The notes under the pieces are model-generated. The model was not told where the DNA came from, did no database searches, and saw only the letters and a program-made list of their open reading frames with translations. This document shows, piece by piece, positions 1-11,814 of a DNA stretch of 64,000 bases (within the stretch, counting starts at the first letter, position 1; each line of letters begins with the position of its first letter). Source of the stretch: Corylus avellana (taxonomy: Eukaryota; Streptophyta; Magnoliopsida; Fagales; Betulaceae); NCBI RefSeq assembly GCF_901000735.1, contig NC_081549.1:3234942-3298941 (forward strand), in the 5' to 3' direction. Position numbers and translations under genes: made by a program.

Positions 1-714
1 ATTCTCATGAGTGGAATTTGTCGTTTTTGTATCCTACATGATTTATGTTGATGATTTTAACTCGTGGTTTTTGATCTTGTCCTGCATATCTTAGGACCCT
101 TCCTGAATCTAAATTTTATTTTATTTTTCTGTTCGATACATGCTAATAGGGTGCAAATTTGAAACAGAATTCCTTATTGTATTCATTTTCATTTGCAAAT
201 TTGTGCTAGTGTATTAGGACCAGATATATAATCTTGGTGTCTTGGGGTAATTTTATAGTAGACATCCCTAATTCTTCAATTTGCTTTTTATATATGCTTA
301 TGTGTTCATATTTTTTTTAGGTTGGGAGGGTGAACCTAGTCCATTTTGACACTAGTGTCTCTAGATGGAGGGTGGCATATTGGCCTTTCAAAATCTCGAT
401 TGATAATTAGTTGGTTGACTTCTGCACAGGTTTTAGCTTATGTTACAAGCTTTTCCAAATCTCTATGACGTGAAAATCAGTTCTTTAAGACAAAATTTAA
501 TGACCTTGTTTTGCTATGTGTATGAGTTAGACATGGTCTTGCACTATCAACAATATTGAAATATCATTTCGTTTGTAGTTGCATAATTCTGCTCCTCTAT
601 ATATGTGGTTGGTTTAAACTACACTTGTTCAAGTGTATTTTAATGGTTGATTTCATATGCTTGTACTACTTTCATGCATGCTCATGATGTCTTTTCATGG
701 TTCATGTACCAAAG
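1..714. other. Upstream intron or 5' region of the DAR GTPase gene
   Basis: No exon encoding the missing G4/G5 half of the GTPase could be recognised in this AT-rich stretch. It is probably an intron, since the first visible exon begins mid-protein. Confidence 0.4.
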
Positions 715-3700
715 CTTCTTGAGCTTGTGGAGTTCAAACTAAAGGAAGTGATTTCAAGGGAACCTACTCTCCTTGTTATGGTGGTTGGTGTTCCTAATGT
801 TGGGAAGTCTGCTTTAATTAATTCAATCCATCAAATTGCGTTGTCACAATTTCCTGGTAAGTTGTTACTATATTTTGCTTCATTACGGAGAGATGTCATT
901 ATCATTGTTGGAACTATGGAAGTTTGTTAAATCATTGGTCTTTGTGGTTTTGAAGCCATGCAATTGAACAATAATGAATTTTGATAAATTATCACTATCC
1001 CGAGAGCTTAAGCTTATGGAAACTTTTGAATTTGATCACTTAATCATTATTCTAACATTCTTCCTTATTTGTGAGTTTAAACTCTTTCTTGATGAGGTGG
1101 GTGCAACACATGAATTTTTTAACTTAAATTAGAGGTAGAGTAGAGTCAGGATTCGAACTCTCTTGTATGTTTTTCATGTACGAGGGCTTTGCCTTTCTTT
1201 TTAATAAATTACTATTCATAAAAAAAAATGAGTCAAGATTTGAACTCAAGACCACTGGTCTAGTATCATGATAAATTATCACTTTATTTCGAAAGTCTTA
1301 AGTTTATGAGAAATGGTAAATTTAATCACTTTACCATTATGCTAACAATTTTGATTTTCTTTCATAGTGAACCAAAAGATGAAGCGAGCTACAGTGGGTC
1401 CATTGCCTGGTGTTACCCAAGATATTGCTGGATACAAGGTCAAGAGATTTTATATAACATAATACGCTTTCACTGTGTTCTTTCCTTAGAGTTAGGAATT
1501 TCAAAGCATTAAGCGAGGCTTAAACTCTAGCTTCATCTCTCTCTCATACTAGCTAGTGTTCAATATATGTCTAACTGCCGTAAGGATGTCCCTAAAGGGT
1601 AACTCAATCAGATAGAGACCACACCTCATGAAGAAGAGGTAACTAGTTCGAATCTCTCTTCTCTTGGGGACAACAAATTACGTATATAAAAAAAAAATAA
1701 ATAAATAAATAAACTGCCATAAGGATGCAACTATTGAACTAATTAAACCCAGTGTTTGAGATTGGTCCACTATGGTATTGTTGGCTGCAAGATGTTGTCG
1801 GTTTAGTGGAGTATTGTTCTATTGGCGGTTATCAAAAGTTTGTAATAACTAAATCAATTTCGTTAAGCCTTTATAGACACGTTCTGGAATTGGAGCCTAA
1901 TTATTGAGTGTTTGGCTTGTCCCTTTCATTTTTAAATCTTGATTTTCCCCCTTCTCTGTTGTTTCCTTTCTCCTTCTCTTGTCTATGTATGGTTTAAATA
2001 CTGACAATGTATGTTAATATGCAGATTGCACATCATCCTAGCATCTATGTCCTAGACACTCCAGGTGTATTGGTTCCAAGTATCCCTGACATAGAGACAG
2101 GACTAAAGCTAGCTCTTGCAGGTATCATCCTCTTGCATATTTTTTTTTTCACTAACCTCCTTTCTGTTTTTATAATTTTATACTAACACCTGTTAATCCT
2201 AAAAATTACTACCATACTATTATTATTCTATCTAATAAAAATTTTAGGCTTCGTTTGTTAATTCTCTTCCTTTGTCTTTTGTTTTTTGTTCTCAAAATAA
2301 AAATATTGACAAAAAATCCAAAATGCAAAACACTTGAAACTCTTTTCATCTTTATGTCACGTCAAAACATTTTTTTCAAACAAAAAACAAAAAACACCCT
2401 TTAAAACACATTAACAATCATATCCTTAAAGTTGTTAAATGCATGTGAAGGGTCTGTAAAAGATTCAGTGGTAGGTGAAGATCGTATTGCTCAGTACTTG
2501 CTGGCAGTTTTAAATACTCGGGGGACTCCCCTTCATTGGAAGCACTTGAACAAGAGAAGATTGGAAGGGATTCGATTTGATTCTGAGGAAAAACACGAGT
2601 ATAAAAGTAAGGATCTTCGGCCAAAAAGGAGGAAACTACCAAATAACTCCGATATGATTTACGTTGAGGTAATATGGGATCCCTCTCATTTATTCATTTT
2701 TATTTTTATTTTTTATATAGGATGGCAAAAGTATTTGAAAACATTTTATGCTCATAACATGCAACTTGTAGTGCTTGATACCCACTTCAAACTATGTTGC
2801 TTTGCCCCTAGATTTTAAACCTGTTTTTGCTTGTCCTTGCATATTAGCTTGTTTACGATAGTTGTATTTTATACATTTGACTCTCTTATTAGTCTGAAAT
2901 CTATGGGTTGTTTAACCTTGTGTTGGTACTTCTTCCATGTATATATTCCGTGTCAAATCATTTAAAGTTTGTATTATTTTATATGAATGTTCTGTTTGTT
3001 GGAGTTTGTTTCTTTATGTAGATTTCAGTTGCTCTTTGGGTAATTTGTTATGTTATAAGCTGCTTGTGATCATTGAATATGTTTGATAATGGTTGAGAAT
3101 CATTAGAGGTCAGTTAGACCAAAAATGTTTGTGGTCATGGAGGCTGACCCTATGGGCTAATTTCAACTTTCTAGTAAATGTGGAACCCTTTAGGCAGAAT
3201 GTGTGTCAAGAAATCTAATATGAGTTTGGTGCTTGATCAGAACACGGGGGGTGCCCATCCTTTTTTTTGGGTAAGTCAAAGGTCTAAAAGAACATATATT
3301 TAATTAGTCTCTGACATTGCTGAGTGATGTATAACATCAGAGTGCTGTTCAAAAAGCCAAAAAGGACTACCATGGTTATGTCTTTTTACATGGTTCATAG
3401 AACTTAAATACATTCAACATGTAAAGTATGACTTTGACCCATATACACCATGATCTCTCACAACTTTTTATATAGTCAATAGTAGCAGCCAAGTGACGCC
3501 CCATCTTGAGTTGCTATGAGGAGGGAACTCTTTGGCAACTACAAGTTTCCTTCTCTCTCTCACAGAGACATGAGCTCTTTTGTTGGCAGGCATTTGCGGT
3601 AGCATGTTGGACGCTCCATTGTTTTTTTTTTTTTTTGTTTTTTACAACTTAATGAAGTTCATTCACTTTTTAAGGTTTTTTTTTTTTTTCTTAAAAAAAA

Positions 3701-4908
3701 TAATAATAATAAGCAAGGAGATAGAACCAACAGCATATCTGGTGCACCTCCATGGTATGTAATAGGCTTCTTTTACTTGCTAGAGAAAAAAAAAAGGAAA
3801 GATAGAAAGAAAGAATGTTGGAGGTGGGACATTACCTGGAGAGTAACTAGATCATTGTGGTATCATCTTAATTGTGCAAAAGAAGGCAAATTATTAGCAT
3901 AAGAGAAATTGTTTTGGGGACAATCAGATTTCTGGTCATGAATGATTTACATTGAGATTAAGCTTGGATAGCATATTTGACTTCTGCTGTTTATGGACAT
4001 TTCAATTCACGAGCAGAGCAGGATGGAGTTACTCTTTTATTTTATTTATTTTTCTTCTGGGCACAGGATGGAGTTACTCTTTTGTTGTATTTTTTTTTTT
4101 CTCCTGGGCACAGGATGAAGTTACTTGGTTCTATGTTATTTGTGCTTAATAGATGAAAGATTTTTTGTAATGACCAGACAAGAGAAAGGAGAGGGCCGAT
4201 CTAGAAATGTGGACAAATGCTCGACAGAGAAAATTCACTGACCTCAGATACGAAATGCTTAATTTAGAATTGACGATCAGAGGAAATAATTGAATTTGTT
4301 ACCTTGGTTTGCAAGAAGGATGAGAAAATATTTGGAATTAGGATTGATCAATGATAAAAATTCTGTTTATCTTTTAATTCCAACTCTTTTTTTTTTTTTT
4401 TTGGAATAAGTAACCAACTCTTTAATTACCAGGAATAGATTTATTGATTACTTGATGCCTGATGCTTGTACACGTGAAGTTATCCTGAATGCTTTTAGGT
4501 GTTTATGTTACTTTAAGATTTATCTTTTAGTTTTTCTGCCCATTACTCGGTATGTCATTTGAAGTTATTGTTGTTGGAGTTTAAATTGGGACTTTATGTG
4601 ACCTGCTAATTTTATTATCATTTTTAAGTTTCTAGTTTGTTCTTGTTCCCTTTCAGGATCTTGTAACAGAAGTCCAATGTGCTTTGTATTTGACTCTGTC
4701 AGAATTCACTGGTAATATGGAAGATGAGGGTGACTTGGAGTGTCTTATAGAGAAGCAGTTTGAAGCACTACAGAAGGCATTTAAGATACCTCATGTGGCC
4801 TCCCAAGCTCGTCTAATGATATCAAAAAAGTTTCTTACTTTATTTAGGGCAGGTAAACTTGGTACTTTTATCCTTGATGATGTCCCTGATGTCAATTCTA
4901 TATCATGA
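715..4908 (+). CDS. DGP2: DAR GTPase 2-like, mitochondrial (Mtg1/YlqF family), 3' part of gene
   Basis: Circularly permuted GTPase of the YlqF/Mtg1 family, which assists large-subunit assembly of the mitochondrial ribosome. Five exons join in frame: about 715-856, 1368-1438, 2025-2121, 2451-2668, 4657-4908 (stop TGA). Seen: G1 motif GVPNVGKSALINS, G2 region TVGPLPGVTQDIAGYK, G3 LDTPGVLVPSIPDIETG, then the family C-terminal region (GTPLHWKHL, ending FILDDVPDVNSIS). In this permuted family G4 and G5 (NKxD, SA) come before G1; they are absent, so the N-terminal exons lie upstream of the window or in sequence I could not resolve. The first exon start rests on an AG at 713-714 and is the least certain boundary. 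A valine codon split across the first intron (G|TG) confirms that junction. Intron 4 is about 2 kb and repeat-rich. Ortholog in Arabidopsis by recall: At4g10650. Confidence 0.88.
950..1350. repeat. Two related copies of a dispersed tRNA-like/SINE-type repeat
   Basis: Two diverged copies of the same sequence lie in intron 1: one from about 978 and one from about 1270. Both begin GATAAATTATCACT and end near a 'taatcattattctaaca' or 'taccattatgctaaca' string. Between them, at 1168-1175 and 1236-1245, are box-B-like strings in inverted sense (GATTCGAACTC, GATTTGAACTC). This resembles plant SINEs on the minus strand; the family is not identified. Confidence 0.45.
1588..1710 (+). repeat. tRNA-derived SINE
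   Basis: A box-A-like string (TAACTCAATCAGATAGA, near 1600) is followed about 30 bp later by a box-B-like string (AGTTCGAATC, near 1645). It ends in an A-rich tail with (AAAT)n from about 1687. Same organisation as the copy at 41984-42092. Confidence 0.6.
2249..2411. repeat. Short MITE-like element in intron 3 of the DAR GTPase gene
   Basis: Starts GGCTTCGTTTGTTAATTC and ends with a CAAAC/AAAACACCCTTT-rich segment. The right-hand part (TGTCACGTCAAAACATTTTTTTCAAAC) recurs almost word for word at about 40596-40650. This marks a dispersed family, probably hAT-like MITE. No target-site duplication was resolved. Confidence 0.4.
4021..4122 (+). repeat. Tandem repeat, about 45-47 bp unit, two and a half copies
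   Basis: Unit starts GGATGGAGTTACTCTTTT, continues T-rich and ends CTGGGCACA. Copies begin at 4021, 4066 and 4113. It lies inside intron 4 of the DAR GTPase gene. Confidence 0.75.
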
Positions 4909-5690
4909 GTTCTCTTCAAGTTTCCCTAGGGCATTTTATCCCCTTCACATGTAATCTTTCAATTGTATATGCTGGTCCTTTTCTCTCGCACCCTAATCTA
5001 ATCAGTACTATTGAGGTGTTACCAACCTTCTCGAGCATGAATTGGCTTTCAGGAAGAGCGACAGTTCTTGTTCGAGTTTTTTGTTGTGAAAATTTCCAGT
5101 TGTCTGTGAACGTTACCCAATTTAATAAAAATAACAGAAATATCATATAAGATAAAAATCACTTCGAGTAAAAACCTTAAAAATAATGTTATCATAAATA
5201 GGAGGACATTAATTGAGAATTTAGCTATCAATATTGAAAACTTTCTTGAAAAATGATTTAATAGTTTTTTGTTTGCCCGTGATTCAATCTAGTTTTTAAA
5301 AATGGAAGAAGAGAACATAACTCATGAATCATGGATTCATGATGTGAAGCGCAAAGTCTAACAAGTCCTAATATATATATATATATATTTTCATTTCAAG
5401 AAGAGAAAATGGGACTAAATTGTAATACTTAAGTTCTTAACCATTCTCAAAGGGGTTTGGAGTAATTTGCTTAAAATTTAAACTTAAATATAAATAAAAA
5501 AGTACAACTATTACACTTTTCATCCAAATGAACAAAAATGAAGAATTAGGGTAGTAGTTGAATGGTCCAAGAAAATTTGAATTACGCAATGAGAATTTTC
5601 ATACTTGATTAATGTAAATTATCTTAGTTTCTATTAATGCCTAGATGAAATTGGGTTTGGGTTATGATTTAGTCGGACTTGGCTTCTTTA
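4909..5690. other. Intergenic, no gene seen
   Basis: AT-rich spacer after the DAR GTPase stop. Short open frames here lack any recognisable domain. A (TA)n run lies at about 5373-5389. The proximal part is probably 3' UTR. Confidence 0.6.
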
Positions 5691-6448
5691 CAGTACTAAA
5701 TTTGAATGGCCCAGATTTTATAAGGGATTTTCAACCCAAACGCTAACGGGTTTTACCAAACAACAAGGCTAAACATTTTTTTCCGTCTATTTTCTGTTGT
5801 GAAACCATCCAAAACAGACCTCTTGGAAACGAAGGAAAACGAGGTCTGTCCTCTCTTCGCGAGGTGGATCTTCGAGAAATGAGGTCTGTACAAAATTGCT
5901 AGATTTTATTCCCAAAGAGGGAGAGTGGATTGCGAACAGAGATGGAGCAAGAAGGCATGACTTGAAGTTGAAGCTTAGGCTTGCTCCACTTGGAGAAGAC
6001 AACACAAAACAAACCAAAGAGACAGAGATGAGTCCCTGCTCTCTCTCTGGTCTACTTCTCTCCTATGGCATCCATGAACCATAACACTAGCATCAACTAT
6101 AACAGCAATGGAAGCCAAACCCAGATGTTTCCTTCATCTCCCTGGTCATCTTCAATTTACCAGGGAAAGACCCAGCACAGTTGACAGCAGACAAAAGCTC
6201 CATCATTTTTTCAGCTCCCTTCAACTCCTCAGACCTTGTCTCTCATGGCACAGGTCCCAGGAAGGCAGGAAGCATCACAGCTCTGTTGCAAGCGGTGCAG
6301 AGTGAAGAGAAAAAGGAGAATTGTTTTGAAAAGCTTTAACGGAAGATAATAGACGGAAAAATTTTTTAGTCTTGCCGTTTGGTAACACCGTTAGTTTTTG
6401 GGTTGAAAATCCCTTATAAAATCTGGACCATTCAAATCTAGTACCGCA
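5691..6448 (+). mobile_element. Pack-MULE-like element with long terminal inverted repeats carrying an Aux/IAA fragment
   Basis: Inverted repeats of about 100 bp bound the segment: left arm about 5691-5792, right arm about 6342-6448. The arms share the strings TTTGAATGG, CCAGATTTTATAAGGGATTT, TCAACCCAAA, CTAACGG, TTACCAAAC and TTTTCCGTCTATT in opposite orientation. Long TIRs with captured host coding sequence and no transposase are the signature of Pack-MULEs. The interior is a broken Aux/IAA gene piece (separate entry). I did not find a convincing 9-bp target duplication; the outer ends are diverged. A perfect 10-bp-arm hairpin (ATGCGGTAGT at 6452-6461, ACTACCGCAT at 6466-6475) sits just outside the right arm. 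Element class is inferred from structure. Confidence 0.75.
5894..6335 (+). pseudogene. Captured fragment of an Aux/IAA repressor gene (IAA18/IAA26-like)
   Basis: Translating the interior of the inverted-repeat element gives LLDFIPKEGEWI, then LKLKLRLAPLGED. These match the N terminus of IAA18/IAA26-type Aux/IAA proteins (LLDLIPxxxxW, then the EAR-type LELRLGPPGED of domain I). After a frame change come MASMNHN, MFPSSPWSSSIYQGK, APSFFQLPSTPQTLSLMAQ and CCK, matching the low-complexity linker of the same subfamily from recall. A TGA stop follows the codons for QGKTQHS and the frame shifts at least once. The degron domain II (GWPP), PB1 domains III and IV, and the gene's introns are absent. Auxin-responsive transcriptional repression is the role of the parent gene; this copy cannot encode a working protein. 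Confidence 0.75.
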
Positions 6449-6798
6449 GATATGCGGTAGTGTAAACTACCGCATAAAGGGGAAAGAAAGAAAGTGGAAG
6501 GGAAAAGAAAGAAAGTGGAAAAAAAATAGAGAAAGCGGTCTAGACGTGGCAAGATCTTGGCCGTGGATGTCAAAATTGCCGACCGGCAATTTCTTTAAAA
6601 TTGCCGTGGATCCGATCCAAAATAAACACCCACACGCACACTCTCAGAGAGTCGGTCACAGCAACACAGATCAAAGGATCTGCCATTGCCGCTGCAAAGG
6701 TTGAGCTGTGCCTCTGATGCATTAAGCACCAATTAAAACGACACCCCGTTGTGTAGAAGAGGAAGGGACTCAAAGAAAGGTTAGTTGAACAGGTTTTG
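6449..6798. promoter_or_regulatory. Upstream region and 5' UTR of tubulin-folding cofactor B
   Basis: Purine-rich stretch (repeated GAAAGAAAGTGG at about 6484-6520), then a compact inverted repeat AAATTGCCG/CGGCAATTT at 6573-6592. The last 100 bp before the ATG are probably 5' UTR. No clear TATA box was identified. Confidence 0.4.
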
Positions 6799-9700
6799 AT
6801 GGCTTCTGTGTTACAGATCCAAGGGGACGAGTCAGTGCTCTTGCGTGTAACCCATTCCAACCTCAAGAGCTTCTCCGCCGACCTACGCTTCTCGCTCCAG
6901 GTAAACCCACCAACCATTCAAACCAAGCTCGCATTTTTTTGGGTCTCTCATATTCTCTCACTGCCTTGTCGATCTTAGACGACAGTGGAATCCGTTAAAG
7001 AAAAGCTCTGGAGAAAATGTGGGACTTCTATGAATTCAATGTGCCTCGACCTCTACGACGATACCAATACCAAGGTTTCGGTTTTGACCGACGATTCGAG
7101 GCCGCTCGGTTACTATTCACCGCTGGATGGGTGAGCCCAATTCCCCTTCGTCGTTTTTCTTTCTTTTGTTCTTGTTTAGTGTTGCTAGTTTGATGAAAGC
7201 TGTTGAACAACTTGCCGTGTTAGTGTCAAACCGCAAATTAGCCCAGTACATGAATGCATATGTCTCTGTTGGATTTTGTGCCTTCTGGCTGTTGCAGAGC
7301 GCAAGCTAACTGATTTTCATGAACATTGCTTTGGGGTTCTGTCTGTTTTTGGCATAATTTGGCATGTCAAGAGGTCCCAACATAAAATGGGTCGGCACTC
7401 TTTCTTCGCCATCCCATAATTGATAATACCAAATGCGTTTCATGATTTGCAGTGCGAAGTGCATAACCATTTTTGCTTTCGGAGAGTAGTCTTGCTTTGT
7501 TGTCAATGTAGTTTTTTTGATTTATTGATTGAATGGATTTTGTTTTTTTAAAAGGTACCGATTACATGTTATAGATCTTGACCCTTCATCGGTAACCTCT
7601 GGTGGTTGGCTGGAAGACATTTCCTTGGTGGAGAAATACTCAATTTCTGAAGAAGCGTACCAGAAACGTGATGGTAAAGATTCCATGAAAACTAATTTTT
7701 GTCAAGGAGCGAATACTTATGCGTGAAAATATTTATTTCATGTTCATTTAAGTAATTGTCATTCTGTAAGACCATGTGGTTGTTGAGATATGAAATGTGA
7801 AAGTTCTTGTTGTAAAATGTTGGCAACGAAAACTTCATGATTGGAGTTGTTGGTGAGGAAACGATTTTCTTAATTGGCATGGGATCTTATGTTAGCTAGA
7901 CATTGCAACACAGGCATGCAAGAGAGTTGAACAGTGATAACAGCAGTTGACATTAATCACAACCTAATTCAACATAAGGAGGCATTTTGATATGTATGGA
8001 CCATTTCCCATGAGACAATTATTTTTTAGCTAATATGCACCCCCTATGTGAAATTGCTACTTGCTTAACTTGGAGATACAGGAGTATTAAGTATGTATGC
8101 CATGGTGAGAAGAGTTCTGTGACGTTTATCTTTTTATTCATAGGATGTTATGAAGGGCCTACTTTTGGTTGTTTTCTTGATAAGACCTTTCCTTTTTTTT
8201 TTGGGATCTCATCTTTAATAGTTTATTTTCGTTTATAATCAAAGTGCGTCATAACATATCAGGGAAATGTTACCATGACTGTACCAAATTGAAAACACGT
8301 AATTGATTCAGGTAATTTAAATTTCATATATTGTTATTTTTTTTTTTTTTTTTTGCGTCTTTCAGGCACTTTTAGAAAATTTAAGGAAAAATTGGTCTCC
8401 CAAAATCCATCAGCTCTTGGGAACAAGGTAAGCTCCTGTGCTTTTATATTTTGGTGGTAAGGGAGCATTCCCTTATTTCGTAAGTTGTGTTAAAGGCTCT
8501 CTATTCAGCGAACTTTGGTTTTCTATAAAGCATTGTTTGGTTGTTATTTCCATTAACTTGGCATTTATTTACAGATACCCGACAACTACATGGAAGATCT
8601 TTGTGCCAATATCAAGGTTAGTTAATTCTTTTTGTGCATCTAGCCATTCTGTAACCACTAAATTATAATGATGAAAGCTTTGTCCATTAGCAGAAACTTG
8701 CATTAGCTGAAGACTGAAGTGATGTTGCACGTCAATGAAGTTTGCTTTATGGATGAGAAAATAGGAGAAGAAACTTAAAAATGATAAGAAAAAGAAATGA
8801 GAATAAATCACTGCTTATTGATTTTGTTTTCTGTGTTTCCTTTGTATGGTCATTAGCATTTTTATTATTATTATTTTTTTTCTGGAAAAAAATGCGTCGA
8901 TATATTTTTCTTCCTATGATGGTTATTTGAAAGGTTATTATAGAAAATCAGGAGAATACTCCATTTTGTTCAAGCGTTATTTAGCACTTCTGAAAAAGAT
9001 AATCAGTCATATTTTTAGCATCTCTAAATACAGAGCAGAAGAAACTAGCTAATCTTTTTGACACATTGATCCTATCATTATGGTGGACCTACAAGCTTTG
9101 GGGAGAGCCAAATGATATAACACATTACATTTGAAGGATCAACTTACATGAATGATTTTGTCTTTTCATGTGTGTATGTGCATCGTTCATTAATACACCC
9201 TCCATCCCATTTTATTTGTCCCGCTTCATGCTTGCAACTTTTAAGGGATGTCATTTATTACTTTTGATATGTCCATAGATGGCCTTTTCCAAAACTACTA
9301 CTACTGTTTTGGTGCTTTTTTTATATTCTAACTAAAGACATCAGGATAGTATAGGGAAAACATTTTTTTTTGTTTTTAGTCATTGTGGAAAATTTGTCTA
9401 TTGTGGGACATCACCAAATGGAATAAGCGGCAAGTAAAACTTAATTTATAAATTGTCTCAATAACAAATTGATAGACATAGTACATGAATGGTCCATTCA
9501 AATTTGACCTTATTTACTCACTGTCTTCATTTTTTATTTTTACAATTAAGGTAGGAGATAGATGTGAAGTTGAACCGGGGGCGAAAAGAGGTGTTTTAAA
9601 ATTCCTTGGTCAGGCAGAACCTCTGGCACCTGGTTTCTGGGTTGGAGTTCAATATGATGAACCATTGGGAAAACATGATGGCATGTAAGTTGGCACTGAA

Positions 9701-10024
9701 TGCTCATCTCTGTGATTTTTTCTTGGATGCTTTTTCGGTCATGCTATGTTGCCCATATCAATCAGTTAGAATTTCTCTTGGTCATGTTGCAGGGTGAAAG
9801 GAGTACGTTACTTTGATTGCCCTCCTCTTCATGGTGCAATGGTTAGGCCAGACAAAGTAAAGGTTTGTATGCAACTTGTTCTTATGATGCTTTAATTTTG
9901 GAACTCTTACATGCGATGCAGATATTACTTGTTCTTTGTGGATTTAGATGTTGATACAAATCTTATCATGTTCCAGGTTGGTGACTATCCCGAACAAGAT
10001 CCCTTTGAGGTGGACGAAATATAA
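6799..10024 (+). CDS. TFCB: Tubulin-folding cofactor B (UBL plus CAP-Gly)
   Basis: Chaperone cofactor for alpha-tubulin folding and alpha/beta-tubulin heterodimer supply in the cytosol. Eight exons join in phase: 6799-6900, 6979-7130, 7555-7673, 8366-8427, 8575-8616, 9551-9684, 9793-9862, 9977-10024, giving 242 residues, the usual plant length. Residues 1-90 form the ubiquitin-like domain (LRVTHSNLKSFSADLRFSLQ, TTVESVKEKLWRKCGTS). A linker follows (LVEKYSISEEAYQKRD). A C-terminal CAP-Gly domain spans about 160-230: VGDRCEVEPGAKRGVLKFLG, FWVGVQYDEPLGKHDG, VKGVRYFDCPPLHGAMVRPDKV. The protein ends FEVDEI, the expected EEY/DEI-type acidic tail. Start ATG is the first in frame and the N terminus matches the family. 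Arabidopsis ortholog by recall: At3g10220. Confidence 0.95.
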
Positions 10025-10439
10025 TCAGGTCATGAAGAGACTACTCCTGGGCTTCCAGTTTCTACAAAATGTTTATAACCTTCCGGATGGATTGAGACAT
10101 TGATTTCTTTGTTTACATTTGTTACAAGTCTGACACTTTTGGGTAAGGGATTGATGTGAACCTTTTGAAAGAAATGTATCTCTGGGCTAAAGCGTGCTAT
10201 CAGTAGTAGGTTGTATTTTGTGTTCAACAGTTAATGTTGAATTGGTAACAGAAGCAAGGAATGAGAGTATTGAGATCATTTCATGAGTAAATTTAGATTT
10301 AACAAATTTAATGATGTTATATTAATTTAAAATGACGTGACATCATTTTCACCGTTATATGCAATAAAACAAAATCTTAACCATTAAAGTTAAGACCCTA
10401 TTCCCATTCCTTAATCTTGCAAAGTTTGATAAACATATT
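10025..10439. other. Intergenic between convergent TFCB and CAP-D2, no gene seen
   Basis: Probable 3' UTR of TFCB followed by AT-rich spacer. No coding signal. Confidence 0.5.
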
Positions 10440-10685
10440 AAAGGCCTATTTAGGATTGTGTTTGAATAGCCTAAAAGTACTTTTAACAGTTAAAAAGTCC
10501 GTTTGAAAAAAAAAACAAAAAAATACTCATTTAGTAAAAAAATTAAAAGCGTTTTTAAGGGTTGAAAAAACTTAAAAATATCAAAAAGTATTTTTGACAA
10601 AAGTTTAAAAATGAATTTTTTGTTCAAAAACTCTTTTTAATTTAAAAATTCTATTTTTTAATCACAATTTCAAACAAGCTCTAAG
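10440..10685. repeat. hAT-like MITE
   Basis: The left end (GCCTATTTAGGATTGTGTTTGAA) and the reverse complement of the right end (AGAGCTTGTTTGAAATTGTG) form imperfect terminal inverted repeats around a very A/T-rich core. This is the common plant pattern of short hAT-related MITEs. Confidence 0.55.
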
Positions 10686-11814
10686 ACTAATATAAGGGTC
10701 AGGCTACTGCTGGATTTCTGTCATAAACTAGATCAGCAGCCGGGATATGACATAATTACCTAATGCGAAAGGTACAGGAAATATAGGTATCATCATTATG
10801 TAACATATTTACGTGATACACTCGAACAATTCTTGTTCCTTCTCAGAGTACAGCTGTACCTGACGCAAGGCATAGAGTATTTACATCAATCATTACAAAA
10901 ACATCCTATAATCAACTTCAACGAAACTTCTTGCTTCCATTCCCAGAAGAAAAAACAAGGATTGATCAGAATAATTTCGTACCCTTTCTTCTACCTGCAT
11001 ATTCATAAAAATCAGCTCAATAATTTATCCAACCAAATGATAGAAACTATGCATACCACAAAAGTAAAATTTGGGCTGCAGACCTTACAACCACGGGTAA
11101 TTGAATACATTGGAAATAATAATATCTTAACACCACGGGTCAGTTTAGGAAATGGCAATAGCAAAATAGTATTGGCCTTATAGTCTAACCTATTTCTGAA
11201 AGGATTTGTTGCGGTGCATTTTCTGAAATCTAATCTGCGCTAAACTAAGCCACAGTTTAGTTGGCTAAAAGCAATCAAATCTCAATTTGCTGCAAAAATA
11301 CGAAAGAGTCCAAAATGATAACCATTTGTTTTTGGGCCACACATGCACCTGGTGGATTGAACCCTATTCTCACTCTCCTCTCCCTAGTTCTGGGAAGAGA
11401 GAGTGCCATTTGAGCATAAGCTCACTGGCCCAAAATGATAACCGAACAGTATATGCAAAAATAGTTTTGTCAGTAATTTTATCCCAATTCTAACTAACCC
11501 TCTTACATCAATTAATTGTATCGTGGCAATTCATACACTCAAACTGTACATAAGTTTGCTTTGAATTACTTGTAGTAGCTTACTTAAACAACACCCATTC
11601 ATAGTGGGGAAAACCCTCTTCATGCAAAGAAGATATAGTAAGTCATAACATGTTTGATGCATTTACAAAATCGTCTTGATAGAAAAGCAGTAAGTTCTAA
11701 CCATTAAAAACAATTCAGGATAGCTGCTTGACTACCAATGCAAATGCAATACTTGCAATAGAATATTAACAAAAATACACAGCGAGAGAGAGAGAGAGAG
11801 AGACTACGGAATAC
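10686..11814. other. Intergenic, downstream of CAP-D2; no gene seen
   Basis: Between the MITE and the last recognised CAP-D2 exon. Part is probably CAP-D2 3' UTR on the minus strand and could hide a very short terminal exon. The longest plus-strand frame (10833-11183) has no recognisable domain. A (GA)n run at 11781-11803 lies next to the last exon. Confidence 0.5.

Noticed and set aside
1595..1660. tRNA gene
   Set aside because: Box A and B are present but no cloverleaf or acceptor stem forms, and the A-rich tail marks a SINE; the same holds at 41990-42060.
10833..11183. 116-codon plus-strand frame
   Set aside because: No recognisable domain, lies antisense to the CAP-D2 3' flank, composition typical of AT-rich non-coding DNA.
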